Made by a program: the position numbers and the translations under genes. Positions 35,634 to 44,275 of a stretch of 64,000 nt of DNA are shown here, piece by piece. The notes under the pieces are model-generated. The model worked only from the letters and a program-made list of their open reading frames with translations. It did not search any database and had not been told where the DNA came from. Source of the DNA: Saprospiraceae bacterium (GTDB lineage: Bacteria; Bacteroidota; Bacteroidia; Chitinophagales; Saprospiraceae); NCBI GenBank assembly GCA_020628645.1, contig JAHDES010000013.1:1-64000 (forward strand), read 5' to 3'. Positions within the stretch are counted from its first letter, which is position 1; each line of letters begins with the position of its first letter.

Positions 35634-36740
35634 ATGAAAGGAACACTTCATATAGGTACATTTGCAAAAATTCCAGTGCTGGTACATTGGTCTTTTGGCT
35701 TATTATTATTAATAGCAGGCTATGCAGCCTTTACGACATCAGGAAGTATTTCTTTTATGTTGATTGTGGGTGCGATTATCTTTAGTATGTTCTTTTGTGT
35801 GATCTTGCATGAATATGGGCATGCGCTAACAGCTCGTCGTTTTGGAGTAAGAACGCAAGATATTATTATTTTACCGATTGGGGGAGTGGCTCGCTTGGCG
35901 CGATTGCCAGATAATCCAATGGAAGAATTTTATATTGCGATTGCTGGGCCATTGGTCAATATTGCAATTCTCATTATTTTATCTCCTTATTTTTTTGTGG
36001 ATAATTACGCTTTTGACAACTTATTGTGGTTGTTTAATCAACGGGGAATGTCAATTGGAAGCGATGCCGCTTTGATCGTGCCTATGCTTTTTGCTATCAA
36101 TTTAGCATTAGCGGTATTTAATTTAATTCCTGCTTTTCCTATGGATGGTGGACGTATCTTTCGTTCATTATTATCCTTAAAAATTAGTAGACAAACGGCT
36201 ACGTTTATCGCAGCTCGATTAGGACAAATTTTAGCAATTGGATTGATAATTTATGCGGCTTACAACTATCAAATCATCACAGTGTTTGTAGGTATATTTG
36301 TGTTTTATCAAGCGATGATGGAATATAAAAATGTGAAGATTGAGACTATTTTAAGCCAACAAACAGCAGGAGATATTGCACGATCTCATTTTACAGTTTT
36401 TAAAGGAAATGATTTAATTCAAGAGGCAGTTTCAATAGCTGCTGCTGGAAAAGAAGCCAGCTTTTTAATTGAAAATGAAGATGGGAAAATAAATAGAGTC
36501 TTGCATCGTGAGTTTCTAGAAGAAGCCCAAAAACAACAAGATTTTTATGCTCCTATTCAAAAATATAGTAGCCCAACCTTTGAATTTGTCCAAAGTACGG
36601 AACCTTTGAAAAATTTAATCTATCGTATTCAAGATAAAGGCTATAGTATTTTACCTGTAATACGAGAAGGACGATTAGTCGGGGTGATTGATCGCCCTAT
36701 TGTTAATAATATGTTGGACGAGCTTTACAAAAATAATTAA
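35634..36740 (+). CDS. Site-2 protease family zinc metalloprotease (M50) with CBS-like tail
   Basis: 368 aa. The zinc-binding HEYGH motif is at residues 59-63 in a membrane segment. The second site NLIPAFPMDGGRIFRS, with the Asp ligand, is near residue 175. Several other hydrophobic segments frame these. The C-terminal 130 residues look like a degenerate CBS pair (GDIARSHFTVFKGNDLIQEAV, ILPVIREGRLVGVIDRPIVN). Such proteases cut transmembrane anti-sigma factors or similar targets and may sense nucleotides through CBS domains (family knowledge). The stop is 1 nt before the TesB start codon, so they are coupled. Confidence 0.88.
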   Translation: MKGTLHIGTFAKIPVLVHWSFGLLLLIAGYAAFTTSGSISFMLIVGAIIFSMFFCVILHEYGHALTARRFGVRTQDIIILPIGGVARLARLPDNPMEEFYIAIAGPLVNIAILIILSPYFFVDNYAFDNLLWLFNQRGMSIGSDAALIVPMLFAINLALAVFNLIPAFPMDGGRIFRSLLSLKISRQTATFIAARLGQILAIGLIIYAAYNYQIITVFVGIFVFYQAMMEYKNVKIETILSQQTAGDIARSHFTVFKGNDLIQEAVSIAAAGKEASFLIENEDGKINRVLHREFLEEAQKQQDFYAPIQKYSSPTFEFVQSTEPLKNLIYRIQDKGYSILPVIREGRLVGVIDRPIVNNMLDELYKNN

Positions 36741-36741
36741 A

Positions 36742-37608
36742 ATGGCATCCCTTGCTACTCAAACGACGGAATTATTAGAATTACTTCAATTAGAAATGAT
36801 TGATACTAAACTTTTTCGTGGTCAAACTTTAGATATTGGAAGCCCGATCGTTTACGGAGGTCAAGTAATGGCGCAAGCATTGAGCGCAGCAGCAAAAACA
36901 GTCCCAGAAGATCGGCAGGCGCATTCGTTTCATTGTTATTTCATTTTACCAGGAGATAAAACGATTCCCATTATTTATGAAGTAGATACGATTCGAGATG
37001 GAGGTAGTTTTACCACCAGACGAGTGGTTGCTATTCAGAAAGGTCGTCCCATTTTTAATTTTTCTGCATCCTTTCAGTTACGACAAGAAGGTTTTGAACA
37101 TCAAGATCAAATGCCTGATGTACCATCTCCTGAAAGCCTAAAAAGTTTTCCAGAACTAGCTCGTTTAAAATCAACCGTTGATTTTAAACCAAAAGGTATT
37201 TATGATCCGAATAGTCCGATAGATGTTCGTCCCGTAGAAGCCTATTCTCCTTTCAGTGCTGAATCTTATCCTCCAGTTCGGCATATTTGGTTTCGGTGGA
37301 AGAAGAAATTGGATGTAGAATTATCCCTTCATCGAGTTTTATTGGCTTATATTTCTGATTATAATTTAATTACAACAGCATTATTACCTCACGATCTTTC
37401 TAATGCTAAAGGAAAACTACAATTGGCAAGTCTCGATCATGCGATGTGGTTTCATGATGATGTTCGAGTAGATGAATGGTTGTTGTATGTTATTGATAGC
37501 CCTAGGGCTTCTCATGCAAGAGGTTTTAGTCGTGGGCAAATCTTCACTAAAGATGGAAGTCTAGTCGCTTCTGTTACGCAAGAAGGTTTGATGCGAATGA
37601 GAAAATAA
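36742..37608 (+). CDS. tesB: Acyl-CoA thioesterase II (TesB family)
   Basis: 288 aa from ATG 36742 (MASLATQTTELLELL), 1 nt after the upstream stop; a longer in-frame start at 36688 would overlap the protease gene. It has the double hot-dog layout: LFRGQTLDIGSPIVYGGQVMAQALSAA, AHSFHCYFILPGDK, FTTRRVVAIQKGRPIFN in the first half, and ASLDHAMWFHDDVRVDEWLLYVIDSPRASHARGF in the second. It hydrolyses acyl-CoA to free acid and CoA, which fits the nearby acyl-CoA dehydrogenase genes. Confidence 0.92.
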   Translation: MASLATQTTELLELLQLEMIDTKLFRGQTLDIGSPIVYGGQVMAQALSAAAKTVPEDRQAHSFHCYFILPGDKTIPIIYEVDTIRDGGSFTTRRVVAIQKGRPIFNFSASFQLRQEGFEHQDQMPDVPSPESLKSFPELARLKSTVDFKPKGIYDPNSPIDVRPVEAYSPFSAESYPPVRHIWFRWKKKLDVELSLHRVLLAYISDYNLITTALLPHDLSNAKGKLQLASLDHAMWFHDDVRVDEWLLYVIDSPRASHARGFSRGQIFTKDGSLVASVTQEGLMRMRK

Positions 37609-37659
37609 GTATATTTTAAAACTGTCGCTTCTCTTTTATTGTTTTTTTAGAAAACCACT

Positions 37660-38229
37660 ATGGAATCTACCTATCTATCTAGTATCATTAAACAATTTGA
37701 ATATTATAAATCGTTAGGGGATAAAACATTTGCTCAACTTTCGGATGAACAGCTTTTTTTACAACTTAATGAAAATACAAACAGTATTGCCACTATTGTA
37801 AAACATCTCTGGGGAAATATGTTATCTCGATGGACGGATTTCCGCACGTCTGATGGGGAAAAAACGTGGCGAGCGCGAGATGCAGAATTTGAAAATGATA
37901 TTAAAGATCGAATAGAAATGCTGGCGAAATGGGAAGAAGGTTGGCAATGTTTATTTGATGCAATACGTCCTTTGAAAACGGAAGACTTAGAAGAATTGAT
38001 TTACATTCGCAATATGGGGCATAGCATTACAGAAGCCATCAATCGTCAATTGGCTCATTATGCTTCTCATGTGGGACAAATCGTCTTTTTAGCGAAATAC
38101 CTCAAAGATCAAGATTGGGAAAGTCTCTCTATTCCGAAGGGTAAATCTAAGGAATACAATGCTCGAAAATTTGCACAAGAAAAACGAAAAGCTCATTTTA
38201 CAGAAGAATTTTTAGATAAGAAAGAATAA
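37660..38229 (+). CDS. DinB-superfamily protein, DUF1572-like
   Basis: 189 aa, cytoplasmic and helical. It has YYKSLGDKTFAQLSDEQLF near the N-terminus, SIATIVKHLWGNMLSRWTDF with the first His, and INRQLAHYASHVGQIVFLAKYL with His residues that complete the usual three-His metal site. DUF1572/DinB proteins are metal-dependent four-helix bundles, some being thiol transferases. It lies 51 nt after tesB in the same direction. A modular hairpin repeat begins at the base right after its stop codon. Confidence 0.75.
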   Translation: MESTYLSSIIKQFEYYKSLGDKTFAQLSDEQLFLQLNENTNSIATIVKHLWGNMLSRWTDFRTSDGEKTWRARDAEFENDIKDRIEMLAKWEEGWQCLFDAIRPLKTEDLEELIYIRNMGHSITEAINRQLAHYASHVGQIVFLAKYLKDQDWESLSIPKGKSKEYNARKFAQEKRKAHFTEEFLDKKE

Positions 38230-38364
38230 GACCGCTTCGCTGAGAGATGAGAGATCGTTCGCTACGCTTACTGCGAGAAGTGAGAGTCAGCGTAGCTGAC
38301 GATAGCTGTCTCTTTTCTCGCAACTCACAAAGTGAGTGGTCTCTCATCTCTCAGCGAAGAGGTC
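38230..38364. repeat. Modular hairpin repeat, copy 2 (135 bp, inner modules inverted)
   Basis: Outer arms GACCGCTTCGCTGAGAGATG and CTCTCAGCGAAGAGGTC. The inner modules TCGCTACGCTTACTGCGAGA and CTCGCAACTCACAAAGTGAG are in the opposite order to copies 1 and 3, and a GTCAGC-GTA-GCTGAC hairpin sits at the centre. It begins immediately after the stop codon of the DUF1572 gene. An open frame read through it (from 38247) is an artefact of the repeat; the SDR gene starts downstream. Confidence 0.85.
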
Positions 38365-38402
38365 CAATAATCAATAAAACATTAATCAATAGACAATTCG
38401 AA

Positions 38403-39110
38403 ATGTTACAAAACAAAACCGCATTTATCACAGGAGGAACGAAAGGAATCGGATACGGAATTGCAGAAAGCCTCATCAAAGAGGGGATGAAAGTCGCCAT
38501 AACAGGACGGAATGCACAATCCGTAGCAAAAGCAGCCTCCGCCTTGGGCGCACCTGATCAAGTAATTGGAATTGATGCTGATGTACGGGATTTAGCGGCA
38601 CAAGAAAGAGCCATTCAATATGTTCTCGATCAATGGGGACAATTAGATGTAGCTATTGCCAATGCTGGAGTGGGTCATTTTGCTTCTATCGAAGAATTAA
38701 CCTCCGAACAATGGAATCAAGTCATTGATGTCAATTTAACGGGTGTTTTTAATACGACTAAAGCTTCTTTAAATTCATTAAAAGCTTCAAAAGGATATTT
38801 AATGACCATTGCGAGTTTGGCAGGAACAAATTTCTTTGCTCGTGGCGCCGCTTATAATGCCAGTAAATTTGGATTGGTAGGTTATACTCAGGCGGTAATG
38901 TTGGATGTTCGTCATCATGGCGTGAAAGTAACAACGATTATGCCTGGTTCGGTAGCGACTAATTTCAATGGAAGAATTCCTTCTGATGCTGATGCTTGGA
39001 AAATACAAGCTGAAGATATAGGTCAAATAGTAGTTGATTTACTTAAGATGAATCCTCGCACCTTGCCTAGTAAAGTAGAAGTGCGACCATCTATGCCACC
39101 TAAGAAATAA
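38403..39110 (+). CDS. Short-chain dehydrogenase/reductase
   Basis: 235 aa from ATG 38403 (MLQNKTAFITGG). The NAD(P)-binding motif TGGTKGIG is near residues 10-17, NAGVG near 86, the active-site Ser in MTIASLAGTN, and the catalytic Tyr-x3-Lys in AYNASKFGLVGY. It is a classical SDR. The conserved GTKGIGYGIAESL resembles 3-oxoacyl-ACP reductase (FabG-like) enzymes, but the substrate cannot be assigned. The stop is 2 nt from the stop of the convergent apaG. Confidence 0.88.
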   Translation: MLQNKTAFITGGTKGIGYGIAESLIKEGMKVAITGRNAQSVAKAASALGAPDQVIGIDADVRDLAAQERAIQYVLDQWGQLDVAIANAGVGHFASIEELTSEQWNQVIDVNLTGVFNTTKASLNSLKASKGYLMTIASLAGTNFFARGAAYNASKFGLVGYTQAVMLDVRHHGVKVTTIMPGSVATNFNGRIPSDADAWKIQAEDIGQIVVDLLKMNPRTLPSKVEVRPSMPPKK

Positions 39111-39112
39111 GA

Positions 39113-39499
39113 TCAATTCAATCTTGCAGGAGCAATCAATTTAAATTCAGGAATGATAACGGTAAAAAATCGTCCATCTAGTTGGCGAACCATTTGAAAT
39201 GTACCATACATTTTTCCGATATCAGTAATGAGATGAGACCAAGATACATACTGATGGCGTTCCCCTGCTTTGAGAATAGGCTGTTTTCCAATTACGCCTT
39301 CGCCTTCCACTTCTCGAAGATTACTAGCTGCATCTACGATATACCAGTGCCGTCGAAGTAACTGTACGGTATATTGGCTTTGATTTTCTATAGTTATACG
39401 ATAGGCAAAAATGTATTTCTTTTTTATCGGCTCCGAGTATTGTGGCTGATAAAAGGTTTCTACACTTATTTTAATGCCTTGCGTAATTAAGGTTTGCAT
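39113..39499 (-). CDS. apaG: ApaG-family protein
   Basis: 128 aa, the usual length. It is an FnIII-like fold with the conserved IFAYRITIENQS, LLRRHWYIVDA, VEGEGVIGKQPIL, RHQYVSWSHL and GKMYGTFQMV motifs. ApaG in proteobacteria is linked to cobalt and magnesium sensitivity; the biochemical role is unknown (family knowledge). It is the last gene of the yicC-gmk-apaG unit, 5 nt after gmk. Confidence 0.9.
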   Translation of the reverse strand: MQTLITQGIKISVETFYQPQYSEPIKKKYIFAYRITIENQSQYTVQLLRRHWYIVDAASNLREVEGEGVIGKQPILKAGERHQYVSWSHLITDIGKMYGTFQMVRQLDGRFFTVIIPEFKLIAPARLN

Positions 39500-39504
39500 G
39501 TATC

Positions 39505-40113
39505 TTATTCTTCTTCAGTAGTTAAAGGAGTTAAAATAAAATCGATAACTAAATCTTCTGCTTCTTTCAAAGCTACATCTAAAATATCATTAACCAAAAT
39601 TTTATCGAAATTGTTCTCGTAAGTTAGTTCTAATGTAGCACGAGCAATTCTTTTTCTCAAACTAGCTTCAGTTTCTGTTTTTCGATTGCGTAAACGTTCA
39701 AATAAAATTTCGGGAGAAGGAGGTTTGATAAAAACCGCCATAGAATTATCAGGATAGGTCTTTTTGATATTAGTAGCACCTTTAACTTCTATATCAAATA
39801 CAATATGTTTGCCACTGGCCCAAACTCGCTCGATTTCACTAAATAAAGTTCCATAATATTGCCCATCATAGACTTCTTCCCATTCTAAAAAAGCTCCTTG
39901 CTCAATTCGTGTTTGAAATTCTTCTGTTGATAAAAAATAGTAATCTTTACCATCTACTTCATGGGGACGACGTGCACGATTAGTAGCAGATACAGAAAAA
40001 TCAAGGAATTCAAAACGTTTGAGCAGATGCCGAACAATCGTAGTTTTACCTGCCCCAGAAGGAGCTGTAAATAGGATTAATTTGCCATTATTGGTAGCAA
40101 TAGGTTTACTCAT
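39505..40113 (-). CDS. gmk: Guanylate kinase
   Basis: 202 aa. The P-loop TAPSGAGKTTI is at residues 15-25. The GMP-binding region has SVSATNRARRPHEVDGKDYYFLS and EWEEVYDGQYYGT. The lid has LRNRKTETEASLRKRIARA. It phosphorylates GMP to GDP. It lies downstream of yicC, a common arrangement, but here a 136-bp hairpin repeat sits in the gap between them. Confidence 0.94.
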   Translation of the reverse strand: MSKPIATNNGKLILFTAPSGAGKTTIVRHLLKRFEFLDFSVSATNRARRPHEVDGKDYYFLSTEEFQTRIEQGAFLEWEEVYDGQYYGTLFSEIERVWASGKHIVFDIEVKGATNIKKTYPDNSMAVFIKPPSPEILFERLRNRKTETEASLRKRIARATLELTYENNFDKILVNDILDVALKEAEDLVIDFILTPLTTEEE

Positions 40114-40140
40114 TCGTTTGTTTATTTTATAACTTTTTGA

Positions 40141-40276
40141 GACCGCTTCGCTGAGAGATTAGAGACCACTCACTTCGTGAGTTGAGAGAAGTGAGACAGC
40201 TTTGTCAGCTATGTTGATTCTCTCTTCTCTCAGTAAGCGTAGCGCATGATCCTTAATCTCTCAGCGAAGCGCTCTC
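40141..40276. repeat. Modular hairpin repeat, copy 3 (136 bp)
   Basis: Outer arms GACCGCTTCGCTGAGAGATT and AATCTCTCAGCGAAGCG. It carries ACTCAC-TTC-GTGAGT, then GACAGC-TTT-GTCAGC-like sequence, then CAGTAAGCGTAGCGCA, in the same order as copy 1. It lies between yicC and gmk, within what should be one transcript, so a long hairpin would form in the mRNA. Confidence 0.85.
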
Positions 40277-40294
40277 AAGAAAAACAATCTTTCA

Positions 40295-41170
40295 TCAAAC
40301 AGAGTTAGCGACTTGCTCTTTTATTTTTTCTAACTCATCTTTCATCATAACGACAAAGCGTTGAATATCTGAAGAATAAGCTTTTGAACCTAGTGTATTG
40401 ATTTCTCTACCCATTTCTTGACCAATGAAATTGAGTTTACGCCCTTTTGTAGATGCTGTTTTATCAAGTTCTTCTAAAAAATATTTACAGTGTTGTTCTA
40501 AACGAACTTTTTCTTCATTGATATCAATCTTTTCCAGATAAAAAAGCACTTCTTGTTCAAAACGATTTTTATCTACATTGTCGCGCCCTAGAAACTCATC
40601 CAAGTTTTGCTGCATGCGTTGACGAACTTTTGGAATACGTTCTTTTTCAAAAGGGGCTAATTCTTTTAGATGACGAGTAATATTTGCAATTCGATTGCGG
40701 AGGTCATCTTCTAAAGCTTTACCTTCTTCTGTACGAAAGGCTTCAAAATTCGTAATAGCATCTGCTACGGTTGCTTTTAGTTCTTCCCATTCTTCATCTG
40801 CAAAATCATTATCTGCTGTAGCAACTACATTCGGTAATCGCATAATGGACTGGATGATATCACCACCATTTAGATTTAAGCTAGAAGATAATTCTTGAAG
40901 TTCGTTATAATATTTAGTGAAGAGTGCTTTATTGATGCTGTAATTTTCATCCCCATAATCGGAAGAAACATCTACGGTAACCTCAATTTTTCCTCGTTCG
41001 ATACGTTCCGTAATCATTTTACGAATATCTTGCTCTTTGGAACGATAGTTTTGTGGTAATTTAAAACGGAAGTCTTTGAATTTACTATTTAACGAGCGTA
41101 TCTCTACGGATAACGTTTTATCCTTAAATGTCCGTTTCGCCTGTCCATAACCCGTCATTGAAAGCAGCAT
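40295..41170 (-). CDS. yicC: YicC-family endoribonuclease
   Basis: 291 aa. It starts MLLSMTGYGQAK, the strict family opening, followed by VEIRSLNSKFKDFRFKLP. The C-terminal domain has QEVLFYLEKIDINEEKVRLEQH and the signature GRKLNFIGQEMGREINTLGSKA. YicC proteins are recently described RNases that affect small-RNA turnover and stress growth (family knowledge). A good promoter lies about 60 nt upstream. Gmk and apaG follow. Confidence 0.92.
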   Translation of the reverse strand: MLLSMTGYGQAKRTFKDKTLSVEIRSLNSKFKDFRFKLPQNYRSKEQDIRKMITERIERGKIEVTVDVSSDYGDENYSINKALFTKYYNELQELSSSLNLNGGDIIQSIMRLPNVVATADNDFADEEWEELKATVADAITNFEAFRTEEGKALEDDLRNRIANITRHLKELAPFEKERIPKVRQRMQQNLDEFLGRDNVDKNRFEQEVLFYLEKIDINEEKVRLEQHCKYFLEELDKTASTKGRKLNFIGQEMGREINTLGSKAYSSDIQRFVVMMKDELEKIKEQVANSV

Positions 41171-41232
41171 ATCATCGTAGTATTTGATAGAAAGTAATCG
41201 AAAGGGATTACAAAAAAATATAAGTTAAACGA

Positions 41233-41263
41233 CAAATATACGTAAGATAGCAGCTTCAACAAA
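41233..41263 (-). promoter_or_regulatory. Promoter of the yicC-gmk-apaG unit
   Basis: On the minus strand TTTG (41263-41260), a 19-bp spacer and TATATTTG (41240-41233) match the Bacteroidota promoter exactly. The expected transcription start is near 41227 and the ATG is at 41170. Confidence 0.75.
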
Positions 41264-41304
41264 CTGATAGCAAAGGAAAAAATATATTTCTGAAAAAGAA
41301 GGAG

Positions 41305-41958
41305 TTATAATTGAGCGATAATCGTTTTATTCCCTTTTACTTTTTGACCCATTTTTATTTGAAGTTTTGCATCTAACGGTAAGAATAAATCGACTCGTGA
41401 ACCAAATTTGATGAAGCCCATATCGGTGCCTTGTTCTACTGTGTCGCCTTCTTCTAAATAATTGACAATCCGTTTGGCTAATGCGCCTGCAATTTGGCGC
41501 AGCAAGATTTCTCCTTCTCTATTGCCAATCACAACAGTGGTGCGTTCATTTTCGGTAGAAGATTTAGGATGCCAAGCAACCATGTATTTTCCTGGATGGT
41601 ATTTAAAATAATTTACCGTACCACTAATTGGATTACGATTAACGTGTACATTGGTAGGGCTCATGAAAATAGATACCTGTAAACGGCGATCATTAAAGTA
41701 TTCCGTTTCTTCCGTTTCTTCTATAACAACAATTTTACCATCAGCTGGAGCATAAATGAGGTTATCATCTGTAGTTAAAATTTCACGAACTGGATTTCGG
41801 AAAAATTGTAAAACAGCTACAAAAAACACAAAGGACACAACACCTACCATCCAAAGAATACTAGGAGCAAAATAAAAAATAAGTAAATTAATAATTGCTA
41901 AGATTACGACTAATCCAAGCAAAATTTTTTGACCTTCCTTATGAATGCGTACCATCAT
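41305..41958 (-). CDS. psd: Phosphatidylserine decarboxylase, short form
   Basis: 217 aa, the short Psd class. Two hydrophobic segments at the N-terminus (about 12-52) are followed by DNLIYAPADGKIVVIEE, SIFMSPTNVHVNRNPISG, TTVVIGNREGEILLRQIAGALAKRIV and GTDMGFIKFGSRVDLFLP. The Ser of the GSR motif near residue 187 becomes the pyruvoyl cofactor after self-cleavage. It converts phosphatidylserine to phosphatidylethanolamine and works downstream of CdsA, encoded at 24842. It is monocistronic. Confidence 0.92.
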   Translation of the reverse strand: MMVRIHKEGQKILLGLVVILAIINLLIFYFAPSILWMVGVVSFVFFVAVLQFFRNPVREILTTDDNLIYAPADGKIVVIEETEETEYFNDRRLQVSIFMSPTNVHVNRNPISGTVNYFKYHPGKYMVAWHPKSSTENERTTVVIGNREGEILLRQIAGALAKRIVNYLEEGDTVEQGTDMGFIKFGSRVDLFLPLDAKLQIKMGQKVKGNKTIIAQL

Positions 41959-42210
41959 GTTCCACTATATTACTTAAAGGACTTTGGTAAAATAACCATT
42001 TATTTTGGTAAAAATACGAAAAGACTTATTATCTAACTAAGGAATAACAATTATTAAACCGTTTTTGATGTGGAATATTCTACAAAAAGTATGCTTTTCT
42101 ATGCAGAAGTTGATTTTTTGGTAAGATTATATCATTTCTTTTGAGTAAAAACGTTTTTCTTACAAGACATCCATATTCGTTTCGGTCTGATAATTGCTAT
42201 ACTCTAAAGT

Positions 42211-43494
42211 ATGACGAGAATCTTTAATATATCTATACTTTTACTCTATTGTGGGTTGGTTTTCGCCAATCAATCCTTGATCTTTGAATCGCGGGTAGCC
42301 ACAGCCCTAAATTCCGTTACCTTACATCCTGATAGTTCGCTCACGGCGCATTCCAATAGTGTTTATTTAGAAGGGACGCTTTTTGAGGTTTTAGATGAAA
42401 GTTATTACGAGCATGAAGATGATTCTCAAAATCAAAAGTATAAATGGTTTAAAGTTCGTTCGCCACAAGGAGAAGAAGGTTGGATTTTTGGAGATGGATT
42501 AGCCGTAATTTTACAAGATCAAGAAGTAGAGTATTATTTCAAGCAATTTCATAAGCAGCGAGCTAGCTTTGGAAAAGGCTTTGATGATGTAGTGATGTGG
42601 ATGGCGCGCATTGTAGGGCGTGATAATTTCCATGAAAAAGATTATATGAACCCTGTTTATGATGAATATTATCTGGTAATTACTAATAAATTAGGGCGCT
42701 CTGTACAACTCAATGTAGGTGGAGAAAATATGCGTGGTAAATCTAAATTACATGATATTGAATTTCGAGACATCACAGGAGACCGAATAGATGACATTAT
42801 TATTCAAAAAAGTACCTTTCCAGCCGATAGTAAAATCGAAAATAGAGAAGTCAATATTTTTTCTTGGCAAGGAGGTACCTTGATGAATGTCCTTCAAGAA
42901 AGTGTTACGCTTTCATATCGAGATGGAGAAAAATCTCCTGCTTTATTTAAATACTTAGAAGTAAAAGAAAATGTAGTTCGTGTAGAATATATTGATTTTG
43001 TGGATTGTAGCCGTTACCAACAAAAAATTGCTACTGGAATCACATCAGTAGATAAAGAACGGTGTGTGGAGTTTGTGACTTATTCGTATCATTGGAATAG
43101 CCGCAAAAAGAAATATGAAATTTTATATGATGAAACACGCACTCCACCTCGTGCGGTCTGTAAATATGAAAACACCAAACTTCGCAATCATCCTGATCAA
43201 ATCGTAGGGAATAGTGTAAGATTAAGCCGATCTCAACCCCTCAAAATCATAAAAACCTATGAAAAAGAAGTGCTACGTAATCGTCATTTGTACAAAGAAT
43301 ATTATTTCTTAGTGCAAACTCGATCAGGGGTACAAGGCTATATTCCTGCCGAAAAATTGGGTTTTATCAATGCGTTTCATTCTGCCTTATTGACCAGTTA
43401 TTTTTACAAACCACCTACTTCTAATGCCAATTGGAATTCTTCCATTCCTTTCTTAAAATTTGTTGAACCAAAAGAACGAACGGCTTCTAGATAA
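42211..43494 (+). CDS. Exported SH3b-domain protein of unknown function
   Basis: 427 aa. The signal peptide ends near FANQ (residue 21). Residues 30-105 look like a bacterial SH3 domain (YLEGTLFEVLDES, YKWFKVRSPQGEEGWIFGDGL). A second SH3-like segment is near residues 320-395 (VCKYENTKLRNHPDQ, VQTRSGVQGYIPAEKLGFI). The middle resembles an FG-GAP/VCBS-like output domain (LHDIEFRDITGDRIDDIIIQKS). It may bind the cell wall or a surface ligand. No enzymatic motif is seen. Confidence 0.65.
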   Translation: MTRIFNISILLLYCGLVFANQSLIFESRVATALNSVTLHPDSSLTAHSNSVYLEGTLFEVLDESYYEHEDDSQNQKYKWFKVRSPQGEEGWIFGDGLAVILQDQEVEYYFKQFHKQRASFGKGFDDVVMWMARIVGRDNFHEKDYMNPVYDEYYLVITNKLGRSVQLNVGGENMRGKSKLHDIEFRDITGDRIDDIIIQKSTFPADSKIENREVNIFSWQGGTLMNVLQESVTLSYRDGEKSPALFKYLEVKENVVRVEYIDFVDCSRYQQKIATGITSVDKERCVEFVTYSYHWNSRKKKYEILYDETRTPPRAVCKYENTKLRNHPDQIVGNSVRLSRSQPLKIIKTYEKEVLRNRHLYKEYYFLVQTRSGVQGYIPAEKLGFINAFHSALLTSYFYKPPTSNANWNSSIPFLKFVEPKERTASR

Positions 43495-43535
43495 AAAACC
43501 TTCTTTTATAATTCGTTGCTCTTATCGAAAGCCTG

Positions 43536-43543
43536 TACATTTG
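43536..43543 (+). promoter_or_regulatory. -7 box of rsmG, very close to the start codon
   Basis: TACATTTG matches TAnnTTTG, with TTG at 43516-43518 upstream. Only 7 nt separate it from the ATG at 43551, so transcription would begin at about the first codon. The internal ATG at 43560 may be the real start. Confidence 0.5.
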
Positions 43544-43550
43544 CGGGAAA

Positions 43551-44186
43551 ATGATAGGTATGCAGCAGATTCGCCACTATTTTCCAAATCTTACAGATAT
43601 TCAGTACCAACAACTGGAACAATTAGCATCCTTGTACCAAGATTGGAATACTAAAATCAATGTCATTTCTCGTAAAGACATGGACAATTTCTATTTGCAC
43701 CATGTTCAACATTCTATGGCGATTAAAAAAATAATCAATTTCAAGGCTGGGGCTTCAGTATTAGATTTGGGAACGGGAGGTGGCTTTCCCGGAATTCCAT
43801 TAGCCATTTTATTTCCAAAAACGAATTTTACTCTTATTGACGGTACCCGAAAAAAATTGAAAGTAGTAGAAGATGTGGCCTTACAAATTGGTTTGGAAAA
43901 TGTTACTGTGATTCATAAACGAGCAGAAGAACTCAAAGGGAAATTTGATTTTGTGGTGAGCCGCGCAGTGGCAAGCATAGACAAATTATGGCTTTGGAGT
44001 GAACGGCTACTACATTATCAGCAAAAACATGTAGTTCCAAATGGCTTAATTGCACTAAAAGGAGGGAACATAAAAGCAGAGCTAAAATTACTTCCAAAAG
44101 GTACCTATTACGAAATAAACTCGTTCAAGAAAATCTATCAAGAAGATTATTTTGCAGAGAAATGTATCGTTTATGTACAAGCTTAA
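43551..44186 (+). CDS. rsmG: 16S rRNA (guanine527-N7)-methyltransferase RsmG
   Basis: 211 aa from ATG 43551 or 208 aa from ATG 43560 (MQQIRHYFP). Conserved features: WNTKINVISRKDMDNFYLHHVQHS, SAM motif VLDLGTGGGFPGIPLAI at about 74-90, LIDGTRKKLKVVEDVA and VVSRAVAS. It methylates G527 of 16S rRNA; its loss gives low-level streptomycin resistance in other bacteria. The gene is transcribed alone upstream of metF. Confidence 0.93.
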   Translation: MIGMQQIRHYFPNLTDIQYQQLEQLASLYQDWNTKINVISRKDMDNFYLHHVQHSMAIKKIINFKAGASVLDLGTGGGFPGIPLAILFPKTNFTLIDGTRKKLKVVEDVALQIGLENVTVIHKRAEELKGKFDFVVSRAVASIDKLWLWSERLLHYQQKHVVPNGLIALKGGNIKAELKLLPKGTYYEINSFKKIYQEDYFAEKCIVYVQA

Positions 44187-44216
44187 GTATTTATCTATTT
44201 TCAAAAAATAGATTCA

Positions 44217-44251
44217 TTTGACAAATAATATATCGTTTTTTTCTATACTTG
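44217..44251 (+). promoter_or_regulatory. Putative promoter of metF
   Basis: TTTG at 44217-44220 and TATACTTG at 44244-44251, one base off the -7 consensus, with a 23-nt spacer that is slightly long. The ATG is at 44276. No riboswitch motif is seen. Confidence 0.4.
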
Positions 44252-44275
44252 CATCTGGGTTTTAATTAGAATTTT

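Noticed and set aside
38247-38402. N-terminal extension of the SDR gene beginning MRDRSLRLLREV
   Set aside because: It is translated from the hairpin repeat at 38230-38364. The SDR fold begins at MLQNKTAFITGG, ATG 38403.
33241-40276. Hairpin repeats as a CRISPR array
   Set aside because: The copies are kilobases apart, variable in length and self-complementary; there is no regular spacing and no cas gene.
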